Source: Trichosphaerium sp. ATCC 40318
Lineage: Eukaryota; Discosea; Flabellinia; Trichosidae
Length of the DNA stretch: 64,000 nucleotides
Direction: 5' to 3'
NCBI GenBank assembly: GCA_038496445.1
Contig: JALMLS010000310.1
Span: 248,001 to 312,000, forward strand
Below, piece after piece: positions 46,115 to 57,093 of this stretch (position 1 is the first letter of the stretch; each line of letters begins with the position of its first letter). Made by a program: the position numbers and the translations under genes. Under the pieces are notes generated by a model, which saw only the letters and a list, made by a program, of their open reading frames with translations, was not told the origin of the DNA and searched no databases.

Positions 46115-48023
46115 CTACGTTTGTGCGAATACACCTGACTGTGGAGACATTACAGATGTATCTTCATGCCTCGTTGCTAACTTAGCATGTGATATGAGTC
46201 TTTTTGAAACAATCATAGGCTTAATATTCGGGTTGACCTCAAAAGGCAGTTTCACGCCAGGCATACAATATCGTATTGTAGCAGCTAAAGTATCTATGTC
46301 ACCACGCCACCTAAAGGAGTATTTAGCAAGGTGTACTGTAATATGTAATAGGTACCAGTAAGGTATGTATATTAACGTGATACCTACAGAAACGAGATTA
46401 GTAACAACGGAACAAAAGCAAGCGTTTTTTAGTACCTATTTCTTTACACAAGTGCATCTTTTCGGCATCACGCACTTGATGCACTATTGTGGGCTGCGCT
46501 TGTGGAAGCAAATCGTGGTAGTGATGCTCTCCTGCTTACAATGAGTATAAAACTAATAGGTAGACTTTTTCTTACCTTGGTATTCAAAGCCTAGTTCATA
46601 CTTTGGCACATAGATATCTAATGTCATTGCAATATTCGTAGATGGTCTCAATCCAATAGCGTGTTCTTCTTCTATTGGCATACTTGAAAACAACATTTTT
46701 ATACACTTAAGTAGCCACCTGTTTGTACAATCAATACAACTTTATCAACTAAATAACCCTGATCAACAAACTCAGTTTGTTGGCGCAGAGTCCTTTCGGA
46801 TTATGGACGTATGGGTACTGGTTAAAGGCTACAGCGCATTCATTCTTCGACTTGTTGATTGGAAAACTTGTAATAGATCTACGTACCTTTGTTCTGATTT
46901 TCTAAAAGCAGGAAATAAACTCCAGTCCCACTTAAGACCAGGATATACTGTTTTTAATATTCCTGGATATGTAGGAAACATCCCAGAACCACCAATACCA
47001 ATTAGTTGTGCTTGAGATACATCATACCTAAAAAGCTGTATAAATATGACTTTCCTGATTGATGTTCATAGTTAATTGTACCAGTGGTATGGTGAAGTTA
47101 TCTTCAATGATTTCTCGATATGATGTATAAAATTTGCTTGGTTACTTGATTCCTCCCAAAACCCTACAAAGATCAAACTTAGTTGAGCATACCTAAAACA
47201 CCTTCTTGCTAAGAAACAGACCTCTTGGTACTGTGCTAAACCTCCATGGTACCCAATTATATTTTGGGTATAATGTCTTCAGTGCTATCGATATAGAGTC
47301 GTTATACCTACGTCAGTAAGAACAATCACGTGGCATTCAGAAACATAAAAATCTAGTAGAAAATACCTATTCATTAGACCTCGTATACTGGCATATGCGC
47401 CTGTTGCTTTGTACCAGTCGTCTAGAGTCTTTATACCCATTGACTCTCCTACCATATCAAGCCTTGCTTTTTGATTTTCGACATTGCTCCAGTAGTATTG
47501 AGGAGCATTCCTTCAAACTGTCAACAAAAAAATACAAAAAAACCTTGTCATTTGTTCTTAAAACTTCTTACACGAACTTCCAAGGTTCCCAAGAGCGTTC
47601 TGGAAACAGTGTTGAAACAGTACGATACACTGAATTGCCATGACTGAGAGTTTATGAGGAGATAAAAGGATAAAACTTTTTTGTACTATGCAAGAACAGA
47701 ACCACAGCCGTTATCGCGTACAACCTCCTTTGTGATGTTATACCAATCATCGTGCTTTCGAAAGCCAAGCTTTTTGGCGATTAAGTTCTCAAAGGCGTGT
47801 ATCTGATTTTCAAGCTCCCAATAGCCGTCTGGAAGCTTTTGGCCACGCGCTACGAACGTTTCACGCGCAGTTGGAGCACCTATCAGTTAAAGAAGTCAAA
47901 ATATGCGTAATTCGCCGTGCAATGCGTGGTAAACGCTAAAAATTAAATTATGAATTGATTTGTACGCCTACGTCGCAGCTTCTTTCTTGGGTTCCTGCGT
48001 AGCCTTCCAGGGTACAATCGCAT
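46115..48023 (-). CDS. Repeat protein with nuclease-like C-terminal domain, paralogue A
   Basis: About 10 exons from an ATG at 48023 (MRLYPGRLRRNPRKKLRRR, Arg-rich) to TAG at 46117-46115. At least four modules of about 70-75 residues share the pattern G-YW...N...L-x-I...DWY...S+...L+P...W.PW+F: LPDGYWELENQIHAF, RKHDDWYNITKEV, HGNSVYRTVSTLFPERSWEP, KTLDDWYKATG, SIALKTLYPKYNWVPWRF, GFWEESSNQANFI and GIGGSGMFPTYPG. The C terminus reads LDIYVPKYELGFEYQ, then GEHHYHD and, after introns, GITLIYIPYWW and RGDIDTLAATIRY. The Asp...Glu-x-Gln...His-Tyr layout resembles PD-(D/E)xK/Vsr-like nuclease folds. It is paralogous to 54718-56581. The basic start could direct it to mitochondrion or nucleus. The role is unknown. 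Confidence 0.65.
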
Positions 48024-48468
48024 TCTAAAACGAGCGCAAAATAATACAACTGACACGACATAGTTTTTAAGCGCGTTGACTGTTTTCGTTTGGCAAGCCA
48101 ATAACCGATTTTGGGATCAGACCGAATTTCACGTAAGTTTGCTCGTTCATGAACCAACAGTGTGTTTGCATAGAGAGCAAAATATGATGTAAATACGCTC
48201 TAGATGACATATAGGCAAGGAGCTTCTTGTATTCATGACGTACCCTAAGTGTCATGCAGATAATAACCCAAATGTCAACTTGATCCAAACAATGGTAGGA
48301 CACGCATAAAACGCCTTGTAGTAGAAATATCAATCATAATCACTTTTGCGTATTACCCAAAGTCAGTGAATTACTATATCTAAAACAGAGTACGCTAAGA
48401 TTGAACGCGAGCTCACAGGTACAACAACATTACAACTAGTTTTCCATAAAGCTAAAGTACTTTTTTAA

Positions 48469-49440
48469 GGCGACTACAAAACCATAAAAGGACCAGCGTT
48501 GTACTTCCTTGGTATGAGAATCTCCAAATTCTTTATACTAATAAAAACAAAGATGCTCATGAACAGGTCTTTGGAAACGGCAAAGTGACCAGCGAAACAG
48601 TTGGGTCCAACTGATTACTTAAGTACAAGTGATGAACAAACTGGTAAATTGTCAAATTAAAGGTCCTTTGCTATGGTTCCCAGGTAGGCACTGTCTTTTA
48701 AAAAACCTGATTCTACTTTCCCTTATCTACCAAGAGGGAGCAATTTTGGCTTCGATTTAAGACCGTATGATAAAATAACAAGAGACTGCTCTTCCACTAC
48801 AGCACACCCAAAATATCAAAATCCTTGGTACTGAGAACGGTATCATACGTGTTGAACAAGGAGAAGACTTGATATATCTAGCCAACAGAGCTGTTGAGGA
48901 GGTAGAGAGAATCCGTAAAAAGATTGCTTTGGAAGATCAGAAAGCGTAATAATCAGGATAAGGATGGTAGTTTCCACTTAAACATGGCACGTGTTTATTG
49001 CATTTACACGTATTCTAATGCACAGCAGGTTGCAAGGATCCAAATGGAACTCTGATAGAAGTTGAAGACAAGGTATCAAAGAAGAAAAAAGCAAAAAAGA
49101 ATGACTCTCAAAAGGTATGTTTGAAGAAAACATGTTTTGTGCATTTCGCTTTTTCCAGGAGCTAAAAGAGAATCAAGTCAGTGCCTTATTCTTTTACTCA
49201 CATGGTATAGGAAAGCATTTTCCAAAGCGAAGATGATCTAATAAAACAGATGCTTAAGATAGAATATCAAAGAGCATTCTTTATTCCACCTTACTGTGAC
49301 ATTCAATTAATGTACAAGAAACCTGAAAAATAAGTTTGAAAAGATCACTCGTATTGACAGAAGACCTACAGAACGTGCAGCTCAATATAAGCATGTGGAA
49401 CACTTCGAAAGATTGATACTCTACAGTACAACATTAACCA
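48469..49440 (+). pseudogene. Frameshifted pseudogene of a vault-repeat-like (MVP-like) protein
   Basis: Successive segments in different frames spell repeats of the form GP-x-L-x-F-x-G: YKTIKGPALYFLG, then YENLQILYTNKNKDA, GPTDYLSTSDEQTGKL, QIKGPLLWFPG, TALPLQHTQNIKILGTENG, and IIRVEQGEDLIYLANRAVEE. Several frame changes (near 48505, 48600, 48650 and 48800) and stops must be crossed. Some could be tiny introns, but others lack splice signals. Later pieces (DPNGTLIEVEDKVSKKKKAK, EELKENQ, SEDDLIKQMLKIEYQR) continue the similarity to about 49440. Such repeats occur in major vault protein and in related protist proteins. The family assignment is tentative. Confidence 0.45.
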
Positions 49441-49891
49441 TGTGACTCTTTTTTGTTAACACTATGTTTTAGATGTGTATCACAAGTCAACAGTCGTATG
49501 TATTTTTTACCCCTATATCAATTGAAACATTTGAAAATCCTGCTTTGGATGTACCTTGTTATTTCTCTTTTTTTTCTTACAATGGCTTGAAGTTATGCTC
49601 ACTATTTTTGTAGAAGAAACCTCTACTAAGAAATAAGTAAAGGCAAATCGTGCTGATAAGTATGACTTCAACAAATTCACAAAAAAAAGTGTCAAATAAA
49701 AACACCTCTTTTGTTATTGGCAAGTTGTATGACCTAAGGTAGCCCTTATCCTACAATATACGTTTAACAACGTGTGGCGATTCGCAAATACTTGAACCCC
49801 TTGCAAGATATTAATAAAAGAACATGTTTGGCACTCACACTAAGCTTGACCTGAAATGAAGTTCTAAACAAGTGACATTTACAACTTATCA
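49441..49891. other. Intergenic spacer
   Basis: AT-rich sequence with poly(T) near 49570. The minus-strand frame at 49513-49695 is low complexity. Nothing supported. Confidence 0.45.
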
Positions 49892-51484
49892 ATGGCATTA
49901 AACATCACACATCTACCGCCCGAGATGCTCCAGCGCATATTGGGCCATTATATGGTATTCATTAATTCTTTAACAACTTGTAGACTGTTCCACGATGTTA
50001 TCATCAACGCACCGTACTTCAAGGCATGTACAACTAATATATTAACGTTACAACAGATTTTATTCGATAACACGTGTTTTTTATTTAATAAGCCTCAACA
50101 CTATCTGAAGTTACTTTGTAGTTCGAAACTTTCATTGAAGCGTTTAACAATGATTATAAAGATGCTTTGCGAAAGTTTGATGCAATGGGCGTTGGAATAG
50201 ACTCACCAATCCTTGGTTACTTTTTGATTCGTGAGAACAAGAACTTAGACCGAGAGCAATTTACGAGGTGCATCATTAAACAAGTGCGTACTGGTTTTTT
50301 TTGGATTGCAAGATACAATCAGCTGTTTGAAACATAAAACTGCAAATATGTCCTTCAATGAGTTCATTAGGCACTTCAATCTTTAAACAAAATAATTGTT
50401 ACTTTTTGTTTGAGTGCAGCAATTTGTAGAAAGAGTTGGTCATGACAATACATTTAGCCATCAATGCTTGGTATGATTTTATCACGTATGAACTTTAAAG
50501 GTCGAACCATAGTACAAGCTTTCGCGTCTGTGTGCAAAATCATAACCATACCAGGGGAAGCTTATAAGATTGACATGTACATACTTTCAACAATTAATCA
50601 ACTGTTTTTTGGTCTATGTTTTTCAATATAACTTACTCTCACCATTTTAGGATTATGACTCATCTTAGCAAAGCATATTTTTGTCAGAACCCTGATATAT
50701 GTCCAGATGCAGATACTATATATATCTTCTTATTTTCTATAGTATGTCAACCGTTTCAGTTGGTTTTAGTCTAGTGCTTAAATAAGAAACACATTATTGA
50801 TTGATTCTATAATCATTTCCATTGTTTGGAATTCTCACAGAAGTAATGTTTTGAACTAGGTAATGATGGATCTCAATGCATTTGTTTTCAAACAGATAAC
50901 AAAACATCAATTTTCAAGGCGATGTGCGGGTACTTGGGTACACATGAACTTCTTTGTTTCTTTTCTTTTTTTGACACAGTGTATGAGATTTTAACACTTA
51001 CAGTCTTGGTAGGGGCCAAAGCAGGAAAATCCCCCTGAAGGCTTTACAGATAAGCTATACGATGAACTTAACCAAAACAGTATTATTTTTTATCCAAGCA
51101 TATCATGGTCAGGCGTCTTGACTATATCTTACCGCAACAAAAAGTTTAGCACTTCACAAGTTTTTTGCAAGTGCGATGTAAGAAAAGGTTGTATAAATGC
51201 AAGCAGTGTTGATTATCTAGACTACTATATTGAACTAAAGGATGTGGTCGTTAAGGCATGTAATGTTTTCTTTCTCTACTAACTTAGGCTCTTTACAATT
51301 TTGACTAAAACTAACAATAATAGGCAACTAAAAGACTATTATATTGAAGCATAAATATGGTGAAAAAAAGATAATATTGATGAAGAATAAAAAGAAAAAA
51401 CAATGTTCTAAGATTACACTTATTTTTAAGACTGTAGAGTCATGTACCGATTGCTTTAAAAGCATTAAAGAATGTACTGTTTGA
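49892..51484 (+). CDS. F-box / Sec7-domain protein (FBXO8-like) with PH-like end
   Basis: About 10 exons. The ATG at 49892 begins an F-box: THLPPEMLQRILGHYM, SLTTCRLFHDVI. An intron ending CTTTGTAG (50110) leads to the Sec7-like domain: ALRKFDAMGVGIDSPILGYF, ENKNLDREQFTRCI, QFVERVGHDNTFSHQCL, RTIVQAFASVCKIITIPGEA with YKID, SKAYFCQNPDICPDADTIYI and FLFSIVMMDLNAF. The order and the PGEAxKID and DT-Y-FLFSI motifs match Sec7. A PH-like segment follows (WSGVLTISYRNKKF, then KHKYGEKKIILMKNK and FKTVESCTDCFKSI). The equivalent of the catalytic glutamic-finger loop (LDKxxxGEYLGE in active Arf GEFs) reads LDREQFTRCI, so GEF activity may be absent. The last intron seems to use a GC donor. An Arf-related or ubiquitin-adaptor role is inferred. 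Confidence 0.7.
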
Positions 51485-51776
51485 ACAAGCCTTTTTCAAA
51501 AGGTAATAAAAGGTTGTTTATTTTGGATAATGAGATGACACAAACAACAGATTTTTTTTTGAAACGGATTTTAATAACATACAATTTGGTGAGGCGATTT
51601 TTAAGAGTTCCAGAACTACTTGAAGGGTACCATTTGTATGGGTTTCTAATAGCTCATTGTAACTTTATCTCTTGGGCATGGATCTGCCAAGTAATAACCG
51701 CAATTTCTGATAGCATCGCTAAGTAAAATAAGTGAGGAAAAAATCTCTAGCAATTTTTTTATTGCTTTATTTCTGC

Positions 51777-54442
51777 TCACCTGAGCGTCGTGTGATATTT
51801 TGGAGTATCTTTGTCATGCCTTTTTGTGATGTAAGAATATTCTCCATTTTCGTCATCCTATTGTTGGTTCAGTAAGTACTTGACAAGTTGACACAAACGG
51901 GTAAAGTTTTTTAAGGAAAAAGTAAGAATTTAAGCTTACTTTTTGTAAGCTCATTCTAGCGTTCTCTATCTTTGGTACACCGTTCTTTTCTGTCATGTAT
52001 GTTACTGTAAATGGGAATCCAGGTCGTCGCGAGGACAATCGGATGAGATAAAATCCAGAATCACGGTAAAGCAACCTACAATAAAAATATCAATATCTCT
52101 CACTGTATACTACAAAAAATCTTCTTTATACCTTGCGTGCGCTGTGTCATAACCAATGTCTCCGTGGAACCATTTTTTTCTGTACCACTTGTTCATCTAA
52201 AGGAGTAACATGAGTTTTTTACTGACCAAAAAAAAACCAGAAGATAAAAAAGCTACAGCGTGTTTTCTTGTTTTGTTTGGTTAGGATGTAGTGTACTCAC
52301 TTCACGTAATACGCTAATATTTTCTTTACGAAAGAAAGGACCGAATAAATTAGTTGTTAAGTTAACTCGCTCAATGGTGATACAGTTAGCCTTGTTCTTT
52401 TGAGGTTCTTTGTTCTCCCTGAAAAAAAAGATTAGCCACAGTAAATTATTATTAAACTCATTCTCTTACCATTGCCAGCACATAATAGCACGTAAACCCT
52501 ATGAAAAACGTTAGGCCATTGTGGGAAAAATACCAGAACGCGTAGACTACGCGTTTGGAGTCGAAAAAAAAGCAAAAAAAAAAAAGGAGTTTAGTACTTG
52601 TAAAGTTTCTCTTGTAACGCCAAGCTTACTACGCAAGAGACGTGAAAAGTAACTCCACTCTATTTTTTCGTCGTATTCTGCCTAAGAATGGCAAAAATTA
52701 GTTCATAGAGGACAAGCAAGCGCGTGTGGTAGCGCCAATAGAGCAACAAGAAACAAAAAAACTTGTAAACCAAAGTGTACCGTATCAGTGTTCATGAAGT
52801 ACTTTTTCCAAAAGCGACGTGCATAAGGATTATCAAGGCTTGAGTCTACCAAAAACGCGTTTAAATCAGCTACTACGCGAGTAAACTCTGGACGCCTCTC
52901 AGCGTCCTTATGCCAACATTTGTTCAATAGAGGGACCAGTTGTTCAGGCTACAAAAATGAAAAGTTAGGGTTTTTTTGTTCAAAAAAGTAAGATGACATA
53001 CAATGTCATCAAGGATTTCTGGGCGCTTGTGCAGTTCGCATATGAATTTTTTATATGTATCAGCAGTTGCGTATTTAGATGGTGGATCCCATAATTCTGC
53101 TGTCAGTATCTCCCAGAATATTAAACCGTAACTACAACAGAACTTTAGCATCAAGGAAGAATATAAAACAATAAAAAGTATTTTTCTTTTTTCGTTTTAA
53201 TTCAGCTTGTCGTGCAAAAAACTTAAAATAAAGTGCGCATTTAGCAGCTACACAGTGCAATATACAATAAAAACACTGTTTGGCTTTGGTTCCATTTAAG
53301 TACCTGTAAATGTCTGCCTTTTCGTTAAATTGCTTCATTTGCATAACTTCAGGAGCCATGTACAATACATTTCCCTTTGGCTTTACTTTATCTCTAATCA
53401 TATCGCCTGCTGATTTTTTTATCTGACTGAATCCAAAATCCGCGATTTTAGCATTAAGATGTTCGTCAAGCTTAAAGAATATCAATTTAAACAAGTTAAT
53501 GCACTTTGCAAAAAACTTTTAAAACATCCGCCAAAAAGCGCCACTACGCACCAGGATATTACCGAGTTTGAGGTCTCTGTGTACTATACCAACGCTGTGA
53601 AGCCAGTTTAGACCTAAAGCAACATCTTTACCTAATTTCACTCTTTGACTAACAGTCGTCCTGGAATATAGCGTTCAATATGACGCAATAGAAGTTATAT
53701 TAAACGTACTTATCATAATCAGGCGATTTTAAAAATGCCTCAAGATCTTGGTGCATTAATTCTGATACGATAATTACCTTATCGCCCATGCGTGTACAAG
53801 CGCCCATAAGCTACAGGATTTTATAAGTTTTGTACATCAACTAATCAACAATATCTAACCATTACTATATTGGGGTGAAACACGCGTCTACGCTCATGTA
53901 TTAGCTAGTTACCATAAAAAACTGGTTAGTTTACCTCATAATATTCACCTCACGGATAAACTCCTCCATATTTGTTACTCTTGAGTTAGGGATTTTGACG
54001 GCTACTTTTTTACCGCTAAGCGTTGCCTTACGTCATCTTTTAGTTTGGGTACAACAGTAATTACTTCGTACACGATAAACTTTGCCAAAAGAGCCTTCAC
54101 CAAGCAAATCTTTGCTTTTAGTGCCGCTTGAAAATTTAATCGATTTAGGGTCAAGCTCTGGAGGTCCTGTTGCTACAAAAAGTCATTGATGCATCTATCT
54201 ACGTTTGAGTAACTAACGAGCTGATCTAGGTAAGTTGAGATTAAATCTTTTAATTCCTTGTCTAAAGCTTCTAATTCGCCTCGCGTGCTCTCTTTATCTT
54301 GTTTCTTGGCTTCCTTGATTTTTGATTGTTGTTGGTACAAAACAAGCAACGCGCATTTGACTGCATCTGTGGCACCGCTTGAGCCTTGTTGCTTGGCAAG
54401 GTCTATTGCTGCTCTAATGTCCTCTAGCGAATCGTTGGACAT
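51777..54442 (-). CDS. Protein kinase with C-terminal SH2 domain (dictyostelid SHK type)
   Basis: About 11 exons from the ATG at 54442 to the TGA at 51779-51777. A helical coiled-coil start (about 85 residues) precedes the kinase: LLGEGSFGKVYR (glycine loop), VAVKIP (Lys), LMHQDLEAFL, HSVGIVHRDLKLGNIL (catalytic loop), IADFGFSQI (DFG), GNVLYMAPEV, FWEILTAELWDPPS and KCWHKDAERRPEFTRVVADL. After a linker comes an SH2 domain: KWFHGDIGYDTAHARLLYRD, GFYLIRLSS with the phosphotyrosine-binding Arg, and FTVTYMTEKNG. All catalytic residues are present. The HRDLKLGN loop suggests Ser/Thr or dual specificity. The architecture, a kinase followed by one SH2, is that of Dictyostelium SHKA-SHKE and supports an amoebozoan-like host. 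It is divergent to the nuclease-like gene. Confidence 0.88.
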
Positions 54443-54717
54443 GCTGTCACGAGAAGATCATTCACAGAAAAAAAAACCTAAAAAATAAGCCAATTAAGTC
54501 GTCTGAAGCGCTTTACGACCTACCAAAAGCGAGTCTAAGTCAACCTCCACGCGTAAAAAGGCTGTTTAGAATTAAGATAGTCTGTTTACAGGCTGTTTAT
54601 GCTTTCGCCATTCTAAACTACCTCTGAACGCAATAAGGACCTAGCTTGGCTCTATTGTATTGATATTACCGATACTACTGTAAATTTATCCTAAATGACA
54701 CAAACAACATCCAACAC

Positions 54718-56581
54718 ATGATTCTTCGCGCACCATTAGCTATTGAGCGCGTTATTGTAAACAAATTGAGCCAACAGCTGAAAATTAAGGAACTGGATGA
54801 CTGGTACAAGACGAACCAGGATATTTTCAATTCTAATGGCGTAGGCAGAGTACTGTACAGGTTGGTAATGCTTGTGACTCAAAAACTTTTTGTGAAAAAA
54901 AAGCAAACACGTTCACGTGAAAGCACAAACTCACGTGAACACATGTTCCGCAGAAAACATCTAATCTTCGTCTTCTAGATATCGAAATTCTCTTTCTTTT
55001 ATGCTTGCAACACATTATCCTAAGCACCAGTGGGACCCAACACGCTTTTCGTACGTTTTCAAAACAGGTTTTTTTTGGCAAAACACTTGCTCATTTATTG
55101 TGACAGAAAATCACCTCATAAGCATTGGACTGATGCTGAAAATGTTACAATAAAACTTAATGTCATTGGTAAGAAATTAGGTGTTAAGGAGTTAAGCGGA
55201 TGGTATTCAAAGATAGCTAGTCATGTAACAAACGCAGGAGGGTTTTCACTTATTGCAAAGTACATACAAAAAAGCTCTAACGAGACCAGTACTAGTACCA
55301 GTTTTGATTGACTTTGCTTAGGCACGATTGCTCATTAGCAAAAACATTGAAATACGCCTTCCCTGACTACAAATGGGTTTCATGGAAGTTCAAATCGGAA
55401 ATAGCTCCAAAAGGATATTGGCAAACTCTCAGTAATCAAAATCGGCTTATTGAGAGTGTTGGTGAGAAACTAAACGTTAAGCATCTTGATGATTGGCAAA
55501 ATATTAAAGCACAGCACGTTTTACAAAACGGTGGCCAAGGTATTCTAAAACACAGGTAACAAACTTATACTCATTCTTGAAGTCATCATTTTGCTTCCAA
55601 GAATCTAAATTTATCTTGTTTAGAGAGCTATCATATGTTTTAAAGAGAGTTTATCCTTACCATAAGTGGCACCTAGCACCTGATAGAATACATAAGGGAT
55701 ATTGGCAGAGTAAAAGAAATCAAAGAAACTTTCTTAGTATGGCTGCGAAGAAACTCAACATAACTTCAAACGAGAAATGGTAGTCAACTTTCTTTTTTTT
55801 TTGAATTGCCCACTTTCCACTTTTTGGCAGAATTTAAGCTCAACATTACTCATGCGAGTACTATTAGGTATCGCGTATCAAGGCAGCAAATGTTGAGTTT
55901 GGGTGGGTCGGGCATTTTAAGGTTTTTCCCTAATGCTCTTGTACATGTTGATCCAACATTCAAATGGAATTGGAGCAATTTCTCTATTACAAACAAAAAA
56001 TCAAAGCAAAGGTACAACTAACCAAAACACTACTTTTCTTTACAATATTGATTGATTTTGTAAAGGCTATTGGTTTCTCTAGTTCAAGAAATATTCCCAC
56101 AATTGAAGATACTAGAGGAGCATTGTATTGGGTTGAAGTATTTAACTGATAAATGGATTAGTGTTGATGTATTTGTACCAACACTCAACCTGGCTCTTGA
56201 ATACCAAGGTACATAAAATTTCAACAAACAATCACTTGCTGATTTAGTGTTATTTAGGTGAACAGCATTACTATGACAGTGTGACTTTTAATACACCTTC
56301 TCACGTCATTCAATCAGCAGACGCCGAGAAGAGTTACCAATGCCAGAAAAGTGGTATGTGTTTTGAAGTTTTGTTGATCTTGTCAAAATACTCAAATTAA
56401 TATTGTTGTTTAAGGTGTCACGCTTATACCAATACCGTACTGGTGGCCGGGAGATATTGATTCATTAAAAGCTACACTGGTGGTATATAGACCAGAATTA
56501 AAACTTAATGTACCAAGATATGTCAGGCCGCTGTTAGAAGAATGGAAGAATAATTTCTTAGCCAACAAAGGTACTACATAG
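54718..56581 (+). CDS. Repeat protein with nuclease-like C-terminal domain, paralogue B
   Basis: About 9 exons from the ATG at 54718 to the TAG at 56579-56581. The modules repeat as in paralogue A: KIKELDDWYKTNQDIF; FMLATHYPKHQWDPTRF; HKHWTDAENVTIKLNVIGKK; KTLKYAFPDYKWVSWKF; KGYWQTLSNQNRLIE; VKHLDDWQNI; VLKRVYPYHKWHL; and SLGGSGILRFFPNALVHV. The C terminus reads LLVSLVQEIFPQLKILEEHC, WISVDVFVPTLNLALEYQ, then GEQHYYDS, KSYQCQKS and GVTLIPIPYWWPGDIDSL. Conserved Asp, Glu-x-Gln and His-Tyr positions match paralogue A and suggest a PD-(D/E)xK-like fold, with the first His-rich strand followed by an IPYWW strand. The first intron contains two TCACGTGA palindromes. Function unknown; DNA or RNA cleavage is an inference. 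Confidence 0.68.
54913..54938. repeat. Paired TCACGTGA palindromes inside an intron
   Basis: Two identical 8-base palindromes at 54913-54920 and 54931-54938, ten bases apart, in the first intron of the nuclease-like gene. The same motif recurs at other introns and spacers in the window. Confidence 0.5.
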
Positions 56582-57093
56582 CATGTGGTGTTATTCTTAC
56601 TTATTCTTACCACTATTCAAGGCTCAATTATGTCGCCTGCTAGTGCTACTACAATATCTTGATAGTGACTAGATAGTGCTACGCATTCTGTAAGTTTTTG
56701 AGCGTTACAATGTAAACTTGATATTTGCTGATTTGGTTATTTTCTAAAGTGTATGCTCATAAGGGTTCTGCATATTTAGCAAAGATTGTCCCCTCAGTAC
56801 CTCAAACATTACTGGTGTAAGATAGCTTAATTGATGTGTAATTCATAGTTACTTAAACGAACAAGTTGTACTCTACAGTTTATCATTGAAAGTGGTAATG
56901 CGTCCAACATCTGCGTTCTCTTGAGATTTTGTGTATTGCTAAATCACGTGTGCCATGGAAAAGTTCAGAACTCTGAGAGCGAAATTGCTGGGAGATTATT
57001 ATTGAAAGGAAGATAATGCAAAAACCCTGTTTGCAAAGAGACACAGGAATTGTTTACATTTTTTATTGAAACTAACAATAAAACGAGATGGAG
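56582..57093. other. Convergent 3' spacer
   Basis: AT-rich spacer between converging genes, with an AATAAA near 57078 on the plus strand. No gene recognised. Confidence 0.45.

Noticed and set aside
51472-51726. Additional plus-strand gene after the F-box/Sec7 gene
   Set aside because: Its ATG lies inside the last coding exon of that gene, and the product has no recognisable feature. It could be 3' UTR.
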